From assembly GCA_023412855.1 (NCBI GenBank), contig JAEZRJ010000016.1, positions 1 to 47,256 on the forward strand: a stretch of 47,256 nt of DNA. The letters are read 5' to 3'. How positions within the stretch are numbered: the stretch's first letter is position 1; every line of letters begins with the position of its first letter. Position numbers and translations under genes: made by a program. The notes under the pieces are model-generated. The model was not told the DNA's origin and did no database searches. It saw nothing but the letters and a program-made list of their open reading frames with translations. Positions 39,694 through 47,256 of the stretch are shown piece by piece. This stretch comes from Bacillota bacterium (GTDB lineage: Bacteria > Bacillota > Clostridia > Lachnospirales > Lachnospiraceae).

Positions 39694-40519
39694 CAATCAG
39701 AAAAAAATAGCAGTAATTAATGACTTATCCGGTTTCGGGCGTTGTTCCCTCACGGTATCGATGCCGATTATCTCTTATATGGGAGTACAGTGTTGTCCGG
39801 TACCTACTTCTATTTTTTCCAACCATACCGGATTTAAAGATTTCTTTTTCGATGATTATACGGACAGAATAGAGAATTATATTTCCAAGTGGCATAAGCT
39901 GGAACTGGAATTCGAGGGAATTGCATCCGGATTCTTAGGCTCCAGGAAACAGATAGAGACGGTAATTCATTTCATCGAAGAATTTCGAAGCGATAGGACT
40001 ACTGTTGTGATCGATCCGGTCATGGGCGACCATGGCAGAATGTACGCCACCTACACGGACGAAATGTGTGAGGAGATGGGGCGGTTAGTTGCCTATGCTG
40101 ATATTATAACGCCTAATCTGACAGAATGCTGTAAGCTGACGAAGACGCCATATAAGGAAAACGGCTGGAAGAAAAAAGAACTATATGCTATGGCGGAGGC
40201 GCTTTCTTGCCGCGGGCCGGAGAAAGTAGTGATTACCGGAATTCCACAGGGAGAATTCATTGCGAATTATGTAATGGAAAAAGGGAAGGAACCGAAGCTT
40301 CTGCGGACGCATAAAGCGGGAACCGAGCGATCGGGAACGGGCGATGTATTTGCTTCTATTATAGCAGCGGATGCAGTAAACGGAGTGGATTTTGAACGCT
40401 CTGTAAAGAAGGCTTCCGATTTCGTGAAAAAATGTATTGTGAAATCCGTGGAGATGAATATTCCCCAGACCGACGGCGTATGCTTTGAAGAAGTATTGTA
40501 TACACTGAAGAGAAATTGA
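39683..40519 (+). CDS. pdxY: Pyridoxamine/pyridoxal kinase
   Basis: A 278-aa PfkB/ribokinase-like vitamin B6 kinase from ATG 39683 (MSHNNQKKIAVINDLSGFGRCSL). The reading frame is open further upstream, but family members begin here. Its start overlaps the HD-GYP stop by 11 bases. Substrate-binding NDLSGFGRCS, DPVMGDHG and the anion-hole motif SGTGD (about residue 213) are present. It phosphorylates pyridoxal or pyridoxamine with ATP and feeds PLP supply. The link to c-di-GMP signalling genes upstream may be only shared transcription. Confidence 0.9.
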   Translation: MSHNNQKKIAVINDLSGFGRCSLTVSMPIISYMGVQCCPVPTSIFSNHTGFKDFFFDDYTDRIENYISKWHKLELEFEGIASGFLGSRKQIETVIHFIEEFRSDRTTVVIDPVMGDHGRMYATYTDEMCEEMGRLVAYADIITPNLTECCKLTKTPYKENGWKKKELYAMAEALSCRGPEKVVITGIPQGEFIANYVMEKGKEPKLLRTHKAGTERSGTGDVFASIIAADAVNGVDFERSVKKASDFVKKCIVKSVEMNIPQTDGVCFEEVLYTLKRN

Positions 40520-40582
40520 GAAAATCGAAATAAGGAAGGCACCACCGCGGTGAAAGAAGGCCGTGAGAAAGGTATAACCGTT

Positions 40583-41188
40583 ATGATGACAGTTTTATAT
40601 GAAGTGTACGATAATCTGTATGTGAATTTGACTAATCGCTGTCCCTGTGCCTGCACATTTTGCCTGCGGCAGACACGGGAGGAAATGAATCAGTCGGGCA
40701 GCTTATGGCTGGAAAGGGAACCTTCCGTACAAGAGGTAAAAGACGAATTCAAAAAATTTGATATGACCAAATATAAGGAAGTGGTATTTTGTGGATTCGG
40801 CGAGCCTACGGAGAGGCTGGAGGAACTTTTGGAAATAGCCGGATACGTAAAGGAGAAGTTCAAGCTTCCGATAAGGGTAAATACCAACGGGCTTTCCGAT
40901 TTAATCCATAAAAAGAACACGGCCCCTATGTTTGACGGCTATGTGGATACCATATCCATAAGTCTGAATACACCGGACAGGGAGGAATATTATAGACTGA
41001 CCCGGAATAAATTCGGAGAAGAGGCTTTTGATGCGCTTTTGAAATTTGCAGAAAATGTGAAAAGGTATGTGCCTAAGGTTATACTTACGACAGTGGAAAC
41101 TGCAATTACAAAAGAGGAGCAGGAAGAATGCCTGAAAATCTGCGATTTATTAGGTGTTTCGTACCGTATCAGGCCATGGGAAGATTGA
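40583..41188 (+). CDS. Radical SAM protein (TatD-associated type)
   Basis: A 201-aa radical SAM protein. The iron-sulfur motif is CPCACTFC (C-x3-C-x2-C) in NLTNRCPCACTFCLRQ, followed by the GE-like strand VVFCGFGEPTERLEELLE and RVNTNGLSD. It is short because it lacks a C-terminal extension. Similar proteins accompany TatD nucleases; no tatD is in this window. I prefer ATG 40583 or 40586 by family alignment, with AAAGG 10 bases upstream. GTG 40550 has a stronger AAGGAAGG site and could give 11 extra residues. Substrate unknown. Confidence 0.82.
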   Translation: MMTVLYEVYDNLYVNLTNRCPCACTFCLRQTREEMNQSGSLWLEREPSVQEVKDEFKKFDMTKYKEVVFCGFGEPTERLEELLEIAGYVKEKFKLPIRVNTNGLSDLIHKKNTAPMFDGYVDTISISLNTPDREEYYRLTRNKFGEEAFDALLKFAENVKRYVPKVILTTVETAITKEEQEECLKICDLLGVSYRIRPWED

Positions 41189-41206
41189 ACCAATAGTGAA
41201 AGCATA

Positions 41207-41260
41207 TTGACAAATTTTATCAATATGGTATTATATATTTAATAATACTAAGTATTATTA
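41207..41260 (+). promoter_or_regulatory. Promoter with PerR/Fur-type palindrome
   Basis: TTGACA (41207-41212), 16-base spacer, TATTAT (41229-41234). A perfect palindrome TAATAATAC-taa-GTATTATTA occupies 41240-41260 around the start point. Its arms resemble Fur/PerR 7-1-7 half sites, and the first downstream gene is a Fur-family repressor, so autoregulation is likely. Confidence 0.75.
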
Positions 41261-41297
41261 GCGTATAATTTGATAACGTCAGTGCAGAGTCAAATAC

Positions 41298-41402
41298 CTC
41301 GCTCGCAGCAAGCGGCGAGGCATGAAGATGGAAGGCGTTGCAAGCTGCGGGGATTTGCCCGGTGAGCAGTCGCCAAATGGACATGCATGCATGCCCACTT
41401 GG
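41298..41402. promoter_or_regulatory. Structured leader of the PerR-like gene
   Basis: The 180-base leader contains a stem CCTCGC/GCGAGG (about 41298-41320) and a 30-bp dyad at 41373-41402 centred on TGCATGCATG. The dyad has just two symmetric A-C mismatches on the plus strand. No known riboswitch is recognised. Confidence 0.45.
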
Positions 41403-41440
41403 TTCGTTGCCTTCACGAGAATAACGAAGAGGTGATTCTC

Positions 41441-41860
41441 ATGGCAGAACGCAGAAATACTATACAGCAGGAAATCGTGGCTCAGACCTTACGGCAGATG
41501 CACGATCATCCTACGGCAGATGCCATTTATATTGAGATTTGCAATAAGCATTCGTCTATTAGCCGTGCTACCGTTTTCCGGATACTGAACCGGATGGCGG
41601 AGGAGGGCCGTATTCTTCGGATATCCAATGTCATAGGAGGAGATAGGTTTGATTACGAGACCCAAAAGCATTGTCATGTGCAGTGTAAGAAATGCGGCAG
41701 AATTGGCAATGTAAGTATGAAGAAGTTTCCTGTACCGGAGGAAGAAATCGAATGCTCAGATGGTTATCGAATTACAGGGCATACTTTGCTGTTCGAAGGA
41801 ATCTGCGAGGAATGTGACAAGCGTGTCAGCGAAGATGACACGAATGCGGTAGACTGTTGA
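41441..41860 (+). CDS. perR: Fur-family repressor (PerR-like)
   Basis: A 139-aa regulator from ATG 41441, with AAGAGGTG 8 bases upstream; the open frame extends upstream without coding character. The winged helix (RNTIQQEIVAQTLRQMHDHPTADAIYIEICNKHSSISRATVFRILNRMAEEGRI) and the C-terminal dimer/metal domain with two zinc-binding pairs (CKKCGRI and CEECDKR) are intact. Being next to rubrerythrin points to a peroxide or iron sensor of the PerR type rather than classic Fur, but metal specificity cannot be read directly. Confidence 0.9.
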   Translation: MAERRNTIQQEIVAQTLRQMHDHPTADAIYIEICNKHSSISRATVFRILNRMAEEGRILRISNVIGGDRFDYETQKHCHVQCKKCGRIGNVSMKKFPVPEEEIECSDGYRITGHTLLFEGICEECDKRVSEDDTNAVDC

Positions 41861-41950
41861 CCAAGTCGGTAATGGAGTGCACGAGCGATGGACAGGGTAA
41901 TAAGCCCTGGAAATCGTAAAAATAACTAAAAAGAAAAGGAGAATAAGACT

Positions 41951-42490
41951 ATGGCAGATTTAAAGGGTACAAAGACAGAAGCTAACTTAAAAACAGCATT
42001 CGCAGGGGAATCAGAAGCGAGAAACAAATATACATACTACGCTTCCAAAGCGAAGAAAGACGGATATGTTCAGATAGCGGCTCTTTTTGAAGAGACGGCG
42101 AATAACGAGAAGGAACATGCGAAGATATGGTTCAAGCTTCTTCATGACGGCATTGGCAGTACTATGGACAATCTGAAGGATGCAGCGGCAGGCGAGAATT
42201 ACGAATGGACCGATATGTATGCCAAGTTTGCAAAAGAGGCGAAAGAAGAAGGCTTCGATAAGATTGCAATGTTGTTCGAAAGTGTAGCGAAAATCGAAAA
42301 GGAGCATGAGGAGAGATATCTTAAGCTTCTTTCGAACATCGAAGGAGATGCGGTATTTTCAAAGGATGGAGACGTTATCTGGCAGTGTGCGAACTGCGGT
42401 CATATCCATGTTGGAAAGAAAGCGCCTCAGGTATGCCCTGTTTGTGATCACCCTCAGTCATATTTTCAGGTAAGAGCTGAGAACTATTAA
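41951..42490 (+). CDS. rbr: Rubrerythrin
   Basis: A 179-aa peroxide-reducing protein. A ferritin-like four-helix di-iron domain (residues 1-135) has Glu/His ligands in GESEARNKYTYYA, EETANNEKEHAKIWF and ESVAKIEKEHEERY. A C-terminal rubredoxin domain has Cys pairs in WQCANCGHIHVG and CPVCDHP. It removes H2O2 with electrons from NADH via a redox partner in anaerobes. It follows the PerR-like gene by 90 bases; that gap has a small hairpin (CAGGGtaataaGCCCTG) and the RBS AAAGGAGAA. It probably belongs to the same regulon. Confidence 0.96.
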   Translation: MADLKGTKTEANLKTAFAGESEARNKYTYYASKAKKDGYVQIAALFEETANNEKEHAKIWFKLLHDGIGSTMDNLKDAAAGENYEWTDMYAKFAKEAKEEGFDKIAMLFESVAKIEKEHEERYLKLLSNIEGDAVFSKDGDVIWQCANCGHIHVGKKAPQVCPVCDHPQSYFQVRAENY

Positions 42491-42513
42491 GATGAATGGC
42501 GTAGAATAAGAAC

Positions 42514-42549
42514 ATCCGGTAAAGCTTCCGTAAGTTTTACCGGATTTTT
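42514..42549 (+). terminator. Terminator after rubrerythrin
   Basis: Stem ATCCGGTAAA/TTTACCGGAT with a 12-base loop and TTTTT. It ends only a few bases before the cardiolipin synthase gene. Confidence 0.88.
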
Positions 42550-42574
42550 ATAAATGCGGAGGCGGACGAAGGAC

Positions 42575-44119
42575 GTGAAAAGGTTTATTGGCGTAGTTTT
42601 TAAAATAGTTTTCAGCAGGACGATGATTACCCTTATCCTTCTGCTGATACAGCTTTTTTGGCTGATTGCCGGATTCAGATGGCTGGAAGAATATTCGGAA
42701 GTGTATTTGGCAGTGATGGTATCTGTAAGTGCTGCTCTTCTGATTTATATTATCAATAAGGACGAAATGCCCGAATTCAAGCTGGCGTGGGTCATACCCA
42801 TTTGTGCGGCTCCGGTGTTCGGTGCGTTGCTTTATCTGTTCATTGTAGGAGACTGGACGAACCTGGGGATGAAAAAGCGGTTGAATAAAAGGCGAAAGGA
42901 AACGGAAGAATTTCTCCATACCGATGAAAAGACTAGAAAGCGGATGGAAATTTCAAGTGCCCATATAGCTAACTTAAGCCGTTATGTGGAAGCAGAAGGT
43001 GGTTTTCCTTCGTATGGCGGCGCTTCTGTCACTTATTTTCCTGCAGGAGAAGAAAAATTCGCTGATTTGTTGAAGGAGCTTAAGGATGCGAAGGAGTTCA
43101 TCTTTTTGGAATATTTCATCGTGGAGAGAGGGCGTATGTGGAACTGCGTTCTGGAGATTCTTAAAGAAAAGGTGAAGGAAGGCGTGGAAGTCCGGTTCAT
43201 GTATGACGGCATGTGCTCTCTCTTGCTCTTGCCCTATTCCTATCCGAAGCAATTGGAGGCTTACGGGATTAAGACAAAGATGTTCTCGCCTATTATCCCC
43301 CTCCTATCTACGGCTCAGAATAACAGAGACCATAGGAAAATTCTCGTCATAGACGGCAAGACGGCGTATACCGGCGGAGTCAACATGGCAGACGAATATA
43401 TTAACGAGGTAATCAGATTCGGACATTGGAAGGATGCGGCGATTAAGGTTGAGGGAGATGCCGTGAAAAGCTTTACCCTTATGTTCTTGCAGATGTGGAA
43501 CATATCGGAAGCGGCGGCGGGTGATTATTCCAAATACATCAGAAAGAGCGAAAAGAAAGCGGTAAGAAGCTCCGGCTTCGTAATCCCTTATGGAGATGGT
43601 CCGGCAACTCCGGAAAATGTTGCTGAGACGATTTATATGGACGTGGTAAATCAGGCGACGAACTATGTACATATCATGACTCCTTATTTTATCGTGGACA
43701 ACGCGATGCTCGATGTTCTTCAATACGCAGCCAGAAGAGGGGTGGATGTCCGGATGATCGTTCCCCACATTCCGGACAAGAAAGCAGTTTTTGCAATTTC
43801 CCGTACCTATTATCCTGATTTGCTTGGGGCAGGCGTAAAAGTATACGAATACGAGCCGGGCTTTGTGCATGCGAAGCTTTTTGTTTCTGACGATGAAAAG
43901 GCGGTGGTGGGGACAGTAAACCTGGATTACCGCAGTCTGTATCATCATTTTGAATGCGGTGTCTATCTGCACAGAAATGAGGCAGTGGCAGACGTGGAAG
44001 CAGATTTTGCAAAAACCTTGGAGAGCTGCATCGAGATAGATATGGCATATTATAAAAAGATTCCGGTGCTTTTAAGGCTTATAGGAAGAGTGCTCCGGCT
44101 GTTTGGTCCGCTAATGTAA
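42575..44119 (+). CDS. cls: Cardiolipin synthase
   Basis: A 514-aa membrane phospholipase-D-type synthase that condenses two phosphatidylglycerols. Two N-terminal TM pairs lie at about residues 15-35, 42-62 and 72-92. The two HKD motifs are HRKILVID (about 252-259) and HAKLFVSD (about 430-437), both complete with Lys and Asp. I prefer GTG 42575 (MKRFIGVVFK) because ATG 42554 lies directly after the previous terminator and has no room for an RBS, whereas GGAGG at 42558-42562 serves the GTG. The ATG would add 7 residues. Confidence 0.92.
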   Translation: MKRFIGVVFKIVFSRTMITLILLLIQLFWLIAGFRWLEEYSEVYLAVMVSVSAALLIYIINKDEMPEFKLAWVIPICAAPVFGALLYLFIVGDWTNLGMKKRLNKRRKETEEFLHTDEKTRKRMEISSAHIANLSRYVEAEGGFPSYGGASVTYFPAGEEKFADLLKELKDAKEFIFLEYFIVERGRMWNCVLEILKEKVKEGVEVRFMYDGMCSLLLLPYSYPKQLEAYGIKTKMFSPIIPLLSTAQNNRDHRKILVIDGKTAYTGGVNMADEYINEVIRFGHWKDAAIKVEGDAVKSFTLMFLQMWNISEAAAGDYSKYIRKSEKKAVRSSGFVIPYGDGPATPENVAETIYMDVVNQATNYVHIMTPYFIVDNAMLDVLQYAARRGVDVRMIVPHIPDKKAVFAISRTYYPDLLGAGVKVYEYEPGFVHAKLFVSDDEKAVVGTVNLDYRSLYHHFECGVYLHRNEAVADVEADFAKTLESCIEIDMAYYKKIPVLLRLIGRVLRLFGPLM

Positions 44120-44131
44120 GATACAATATAA

Positions 44132-44190
44132 AAACTCCTGCAAGGATGAGAAGGTATATCAAATATTTTGCCGTCCTTGCAGGAGTTTAT
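44132..44190. terminator. Bidirectional terminator between cls and cellobiose phosphorylase genes
   Basis: Perfect 15-bp arms AAACTCCTGCAAGGA (44132-44146) and TCCTTGCAGGAGTTT (44174-44188) with a 27-base loop. T-runs exist on both strands, and the two flanking genes converge here. Confidence 0.85.
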
Positions 44191-44200
44191 TCATGAATTT

Positions 44201-46636
44201 TTAGCCCATTACGACTGTTACGTCGTAGGAGGTCTTTCCTTTTACGTAGGGGATGACACATCCGCTGATCGGACTTCCATCCACATATATTTGCTCTATA
44301 CCTTTTTCCACATTGTCGGGATTTTGTACCTTAATCGTATAATTGCCCTCGCGGAATCGTCTGGTCAGCTCGAAGTCTCCGAAGCCCTTCGGCACACAGG
44401 GATTGATAGAAAGTCCGGTATGAGTCGGGTACAAGCCTAAAATATATTGTGAAATATTGACAAAGGTCCAGGCTGCGGTTCCGGTCAGCCAGCTGTTTTT
44501 TGCTTCGCCGTGGAATTTCGCATCGCGTCCTGCTACCATCTGTGCATATACGTAAGGCTCCGTTCTATGAATCTCGCTAATTTCTTCTACATAAGCAGGG
44601 CAGGTTTTCTGATAGATTTCAAAAGCGCGGTCTCCGCGTCCTATTACCGTTTCAGCGATGGAGACCCACGGGTTATTGTGACAGAAGATACCCGCATTTT
44701 CCTTGTAGCCCGGCGGATAAGAGGAAACTTCTCCAAGCTCCAGATGATATTTTGTATAGGCAGGCTGTAAAATCATAACACCGTATTCTGTATCCAGCTT
44801 TTCTTTCACAGAATCCAAAGCTTTTTTTGCTAAACCTTCTTTTACGCCGACTCCGGCAAGGGAACAAAAGCCCTGAGGCTCTATGAAAATCTTACCCTCC
44901 TCACATTCTTTGGAACCGATCTTATTGCTATATGCATCGTAAGCGCGGATAAACCACTCGCCATCCCAACCGTCTTTTAAAATCGCCTCGTTCATGAGCT
45001 CCACTTCTTTTCGGGCTCTTTCGGACTCTGTGGGCATTCCCATCAATTCGCAAAGCTGTGCGTATTCTTCGCCGTATTTAACGAACATGCCGGCAATGAA
45101 TATGGATTCGGCTACTGGTCCTTCGCTTGGGCCGAAGGTCTGAAAAGATTCACCTGGATGCTCGGAAAAGCAATTCAGGTTCAGACAGTCGTTCCAATCG
45201 GCACGTCCGATTAGAGGCAGCTTGTGAGGACCTTTATGTGTTATGACATAATCTAACGAACGTCTTAAATGTTCCATGAGCGGTGCCGCAACAGAAGCAT
45301 CGTTATCGAAAGGCACCATTTCGGTCAATATGGAAACGTCTCCCGTTTCCCGAACATAAGCGCTGGTTCCTGCGATGAGCCATAACGGATCGTCGCCAAA
45401 GCCGCTGCCGATGTCGGAATTGCCCTTCTTCGTAAGGGGCTGATACTGATGGTACGCGCTTCCGTCCTGGAACTGGGTAGAAGCGATATCGATAATTCTT
45501 TCTCTTGCGCGGTCAGGAATGAGATGAACGAAACCGAGCAGATCCTGACAGGAATCGCGAAAGCCCATACCCCTTCCGATACCGGATTCATAGTAAGATG
45601 CGGAACGGGACATATTGAAGGTTACCATGCACTGATATTGGTTCCAGATATTTACCATGCGATCCACTTTATCGTTTGAGGATTTGACCGAATATTTGGA
45701 AAGCAGACTGTTCCAATAGCTGTTTAACTGAGCGAAGGCCTTTTCCACATCCACATCTGTTTGATATTTGGCGAGCATTTCCTCTGCCGGCTTTTTGTTG
45801 ATTATGCCCGGAGACTCCCATTTTTCTTCCTGCAAATTTTCCAGATAGCCGAGTACGAAGATAAAGGATTTCGTCTCGCCGGGCTGTAAGGAAATATTGA
45901 GCTGATGGGCTGCGATGGGAGACCAGCCGCTGGCGATGGAACCCGTACATGCACCGTTTTCTACTGCCAAAGGAGCGTCGGCACCGCGATATGCGCCAAG
46001 GAAATCATCGCGGCTCGTATCGAAGCCGTCAATTTTGGAATTTACCGAGTAAACAGCGTAGTGATTCCTGCGTTCTCTGTATTCTGTCTTATGATAAATC
46101 GTGGAGCCGATGACCTCCACTTCTCCGATGCTTAGATTACGCTGGAAGTTCTTCATATCATCATCTGCGTTCCAAAGGCACCATTCCACATATGAGAAGA
46201 GCGAAAGTGTCTTTGCAGAAGAGGAATTGTTGGTCAGCTTCAGCGAACTGATTTCACAGTTATCGCCTAAGGGAACAAAGGTAAGAACCTGAGCCTGCAC
46301 ATCGTTCTTGGATGAAGTAAAGCGGCTGTAGCCAATGCCGTGGCGGCATTCGTAGGAATCCAGCTCGGTCTTCGTAGGCTGCCAGCCGGGATTCCATATG
46401 GTATCTCCATCTTTAATAAAAAAGTATTTACCGTTTACGTCGCCGGGAACATCGTTGTAACGATATCTGGTAAGACGTAAAAGCTTCGCGTCTTTATAGA
46501 ATGAGTATCCGCCGCAGGTATTGGAAATAATGCTGAAAAACTCATTGCATCCGAGATAGTTAATCCACGGAAGGGGCGTCCTGGGGGTGGTAATGACGTA
46601 CTCCTTCTTGTTATCATCAAAAAATCCAAATTTCAT
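44201..46636 (-). CDS. cbp: Cellobiose phosphorylase (GH94)
   Basis: An 811-aa cytoplasmic enzyme that splits cellobiose with phosphate to glucose-1-phosphate and glucose. ATG 46636 (MKFGFFDDNKKEYVITTPRTPLPWINYLG) is 6 bases after AGGAG, and 811 aa is the usual length. The catalytic part holds GRADWNDCLNLNCF (about residue 475-488), with the general acid Asp in DWND, and GIGRGMGFRDSCQDLLGF for substrate and phosphate binding. The specificity for cellobiose over chitobiose is judged from the close match of these blocks. An in-frame TTG start at 46705 inside the upstream tandem repeat could add 23 residues. Control is discussed under its promoter. Confidence 0.93.
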   Translation of the reverse strand: MKFGFFDDNKKEYVITTPRTPLPWINYLGCNEFFSIISNTCGGYSFYKDAKLLRLTRYRYNDVPGDVNGKYFFIKDGDTIWNPGWQPTKTELDSYECRHGIGYSRFTSSKNDVQAQVLTFVPLGDNCEISSLKLTNNSSSAKTLSLFSYVEWCLWNADDDMKNFQRNLSIGEVEVIGSTIYHKTEYRERRNHYAVYSVNSKIDGFDTSRDDFLGAYRGADAPLAVENGACTGSIASGWSPIAAHQLNISLQPGETKSFIFVLGYLENLQEEKWESPGIINKKPAEEMLAKYQTDVDVEKAFAQLNSYWNSLLSKYSVKSSNDKVDRMVNIWNQYQCMVTFNMSRSASYYESGIGRGMGFRDSCQDLLGFVHLIPDRARERIIDIASTQFQDGSAYHQYQPLTKKGNSDIGSGFGDDPLWLIAGTSAYVRETGDVSILTEMVPFDNDASVAAPLMEHLRRSLDYVITHKGPHKLPLIGRADWNDCLNLNCFSEHPGESFQTFGPSEGPVAESIFIAGMFVKYGEEYAQLCELMGMPTESERARKEVELMNEAILKDGWDGEWFIRAYDAYSNKIGSKECEEGKIFIEPQGFCSLAGVGVKEGLAKKALDSVKEKLDTEYGVMILQPAYTKYHLELGEVSSYPPGYKENAGIFCHNNPWVSIAETVIGRGDRAFEIYQKTCPAYVEEISEIHRTEPYVYAQMVAGRDAKFHGEAKNSWLTGTAAWTFVNISQYILGLYPTHTGLSINPCVPKGFGDFELTRRFREGNYTIKVQNPDNVEKGIEQIYVDGSPISGCVIPYVKGKTSYDVTVVMG

Positions 46637-46640
46637 AATA

Positions 46641-46778
46641 ACTCCTATCTGTGTGCTTTGGCACACGTATAAATCAGGATGTTGAAAAAAGCTTTTATTT
46701 TTCAACCTGACTCCTATCTGTGTGCTTTAGCACACGTATAAATCAGGATGATGAAAAAGTCTTTTATTTTTCAACCTA
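46641..46778 (-). repeat. Two tandem 69-bp repeats in the cellobiose phosphorylase leader
   Basis: Units 46641-46709 and 46710-46778 are about 90% identical. In each, read on the coding strand, a hairpin GTTGAAAAA..TTTTTTCAAC is followed by a hairpin GTGTGC..GCACAC and a ribosome site ATAGGAGT. The unit length equals 23 codons, so the frame stays open across unit 1, with TTG 46705 behind the ribosome site of unit 2. Confidence 0.85.
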
Positions 46779-47020
46779 TCCTCCCTATCCCATAAGTAAG
46801 GGTGTGAAATGTAAATCCACCATGTTTATCATCGCGTCAAATCTAAGTAATAAGCAATAAAATGAATTGATCAAAAAATAGGACAAAAACTGTGTATCCA
46901 TTGTTTCTGTAATAGACGCACTCATATTACAGAAAAGTATAGCAACCGGAAGACAGCAAGAATACAACGATAAAAATAAAGTATAAAAGTACTTAAATAA
47001 ATGGAAATGCATGAAAATAT

Positions 47021-47250
47021 GTACGAAAACAATTAATGACAGCAAAAATACCTCTTAAAAATGCATTATAGAAAACGATTAAGCAAAAGTCAAGTAAAAG
47101 ACAAAATTCTTCGCGAATTAAATTATACAGAATATATTTTTATAATGCAAGACGAAACTGCGTAAAATACCAGTAAAATTAAGGTTTTTTTATTTGTGTG
47201 CAAAAAATGTCTTAAAAAACATAAATTTGTCGACTGTACGAAAACGATTT
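47021..47250 (-). promoter_or_regulatory. Promoter of cellobiose phosphorylase with repeated operator-like boxes
   Basis: On the minus strand, -35 TTGACT (47094-47089), 18-base spacer and -10 TATAAT (47070-47065). The box GAAAACGATT (plus strand 47071-47080) lies inside the spacer. Related boxes are GTACGAAAACAATT (47021-47034) and GTACGAAAACGATT (47236-47249). The leader would be about 420 bases. The region 46779-47020 is AT-rich with no gene. The boxes resemble LacI-family operators; the regulator is not in this window. Confidence 0.6.
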
Positions 47251-47256
47251 AAAAAA

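Noticed and set aside
43304..43972. 222-codon minus-strand frame opposite cardiolipin synthase
   Set aside because: The plus frame has both HKD motifs; the antisense frame is a shadow.
46785..47045. 86-codon minus-strand frame in the leader of the cellobiose phosphorylase gene
   Set aside because: It is very hydrophobic, lies in AT-rich leader and has no ribosome site or recognisable domain.
47021..47250. CcpA cre sites
   Set aside because: The boxes do not match the cre palindrome well; I only call them operator-like.

Overview
The window reads as a chromosomal segment of an anaerobic, low-to-moderate GC Firmicute, most likely a Lachnospiraceae (Clostridium cluster XIVa) member. The grounds are purine-rich AGGAGG-type ribosome binding sites, frequent GTG/TTG starts, rubrerythrin with a Fur/PerR-type repressor, cellobiose phosphorylase, a TrpB2-type synthase and many GGDEF/EAL/HD-GYP proteins. 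This assignment is inference from gene content; no 16S or other marker is present.

Layout. Bases 1-270 hold the end of a tRNA cluster (partial tRNA, tRNA-Val(UAC), tRNA-Leu(UAA)) and a terminator. Bases 394-3863 carry a patchwork of single genes: a frameshifted GNAT acetyltransferase, a P-loop kinase-like protein, an ATC-hydrolase-family protein, a YwbE-type protein and a small lipoprotein. Bases 3884-12811 form a divergent locus. A two-component system (histidine kinase and OmpR-type regulator) faces an operon of a small lipoprotein, an 833-aa solute-binding lipoprotein with a large extra N-terminal domain, two MalF/MalG-like permeases without an ATPase, and a HlyD-like adaptor without an obvious partner. 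The intergenic region has a repeated TTTAGAGAAT box facing both promoters. This is my best candidate for an undescribed system.

Bases 12964-24593 hold a conserved two-TM protein, a DUF3795-like Cys-rich protein overlapping a methyltransferase, a minus-strand operon (Gfo/Idh oxidoreductase, TIM-barrel isomerase, alpha/beta hydrolase), a TrmO/TsaA-like gene behind a MerR-type promoter, a DeoR regulator, a flavin reductase facing an HxlR regulator across a 274-bp fold-back element, and hflK-hflC. Bases 24773-33354 are rich in cyclic-di-GMP signalling: a solute-binding GGDEF, an AraC regulator with a GH13 glucosidase, a membrane GGDEF, an HD protein and an EAL-CBS-GGDEF.

Bases 33787-44119 carry a beta-lactamase-like serine hydrolase, a TrpB2, tRNA-Arg(ACG), and an operon in which a flavodiiron/ODP-like metallo-beta-lactamase protein overlaps a PAS-HD-GYP phosphodiesterase, followed by pyridoxamine kinase and a radical SAM protein. 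A PerR-like repressor with a palindromic box, rubrerythrin and cardiolipin synthase follow. The right end is cellobiose phosphorylase on the minus strand with a long leader containing a 2 x 69-bp tandem repeat.

A dispersed, hairpin-rich repeat of about 90-130 bp occurs five times (near 20.7, 29.3, 30.7 and twice near 37.4 kb), always between or at the edges of genes. One copy supplies the C-terminus of a truncated gene. Two themes recur: c-di-GMP turnover coupled to possible oxygen or solute sensing, and carbohydrate uptake and breakdown.
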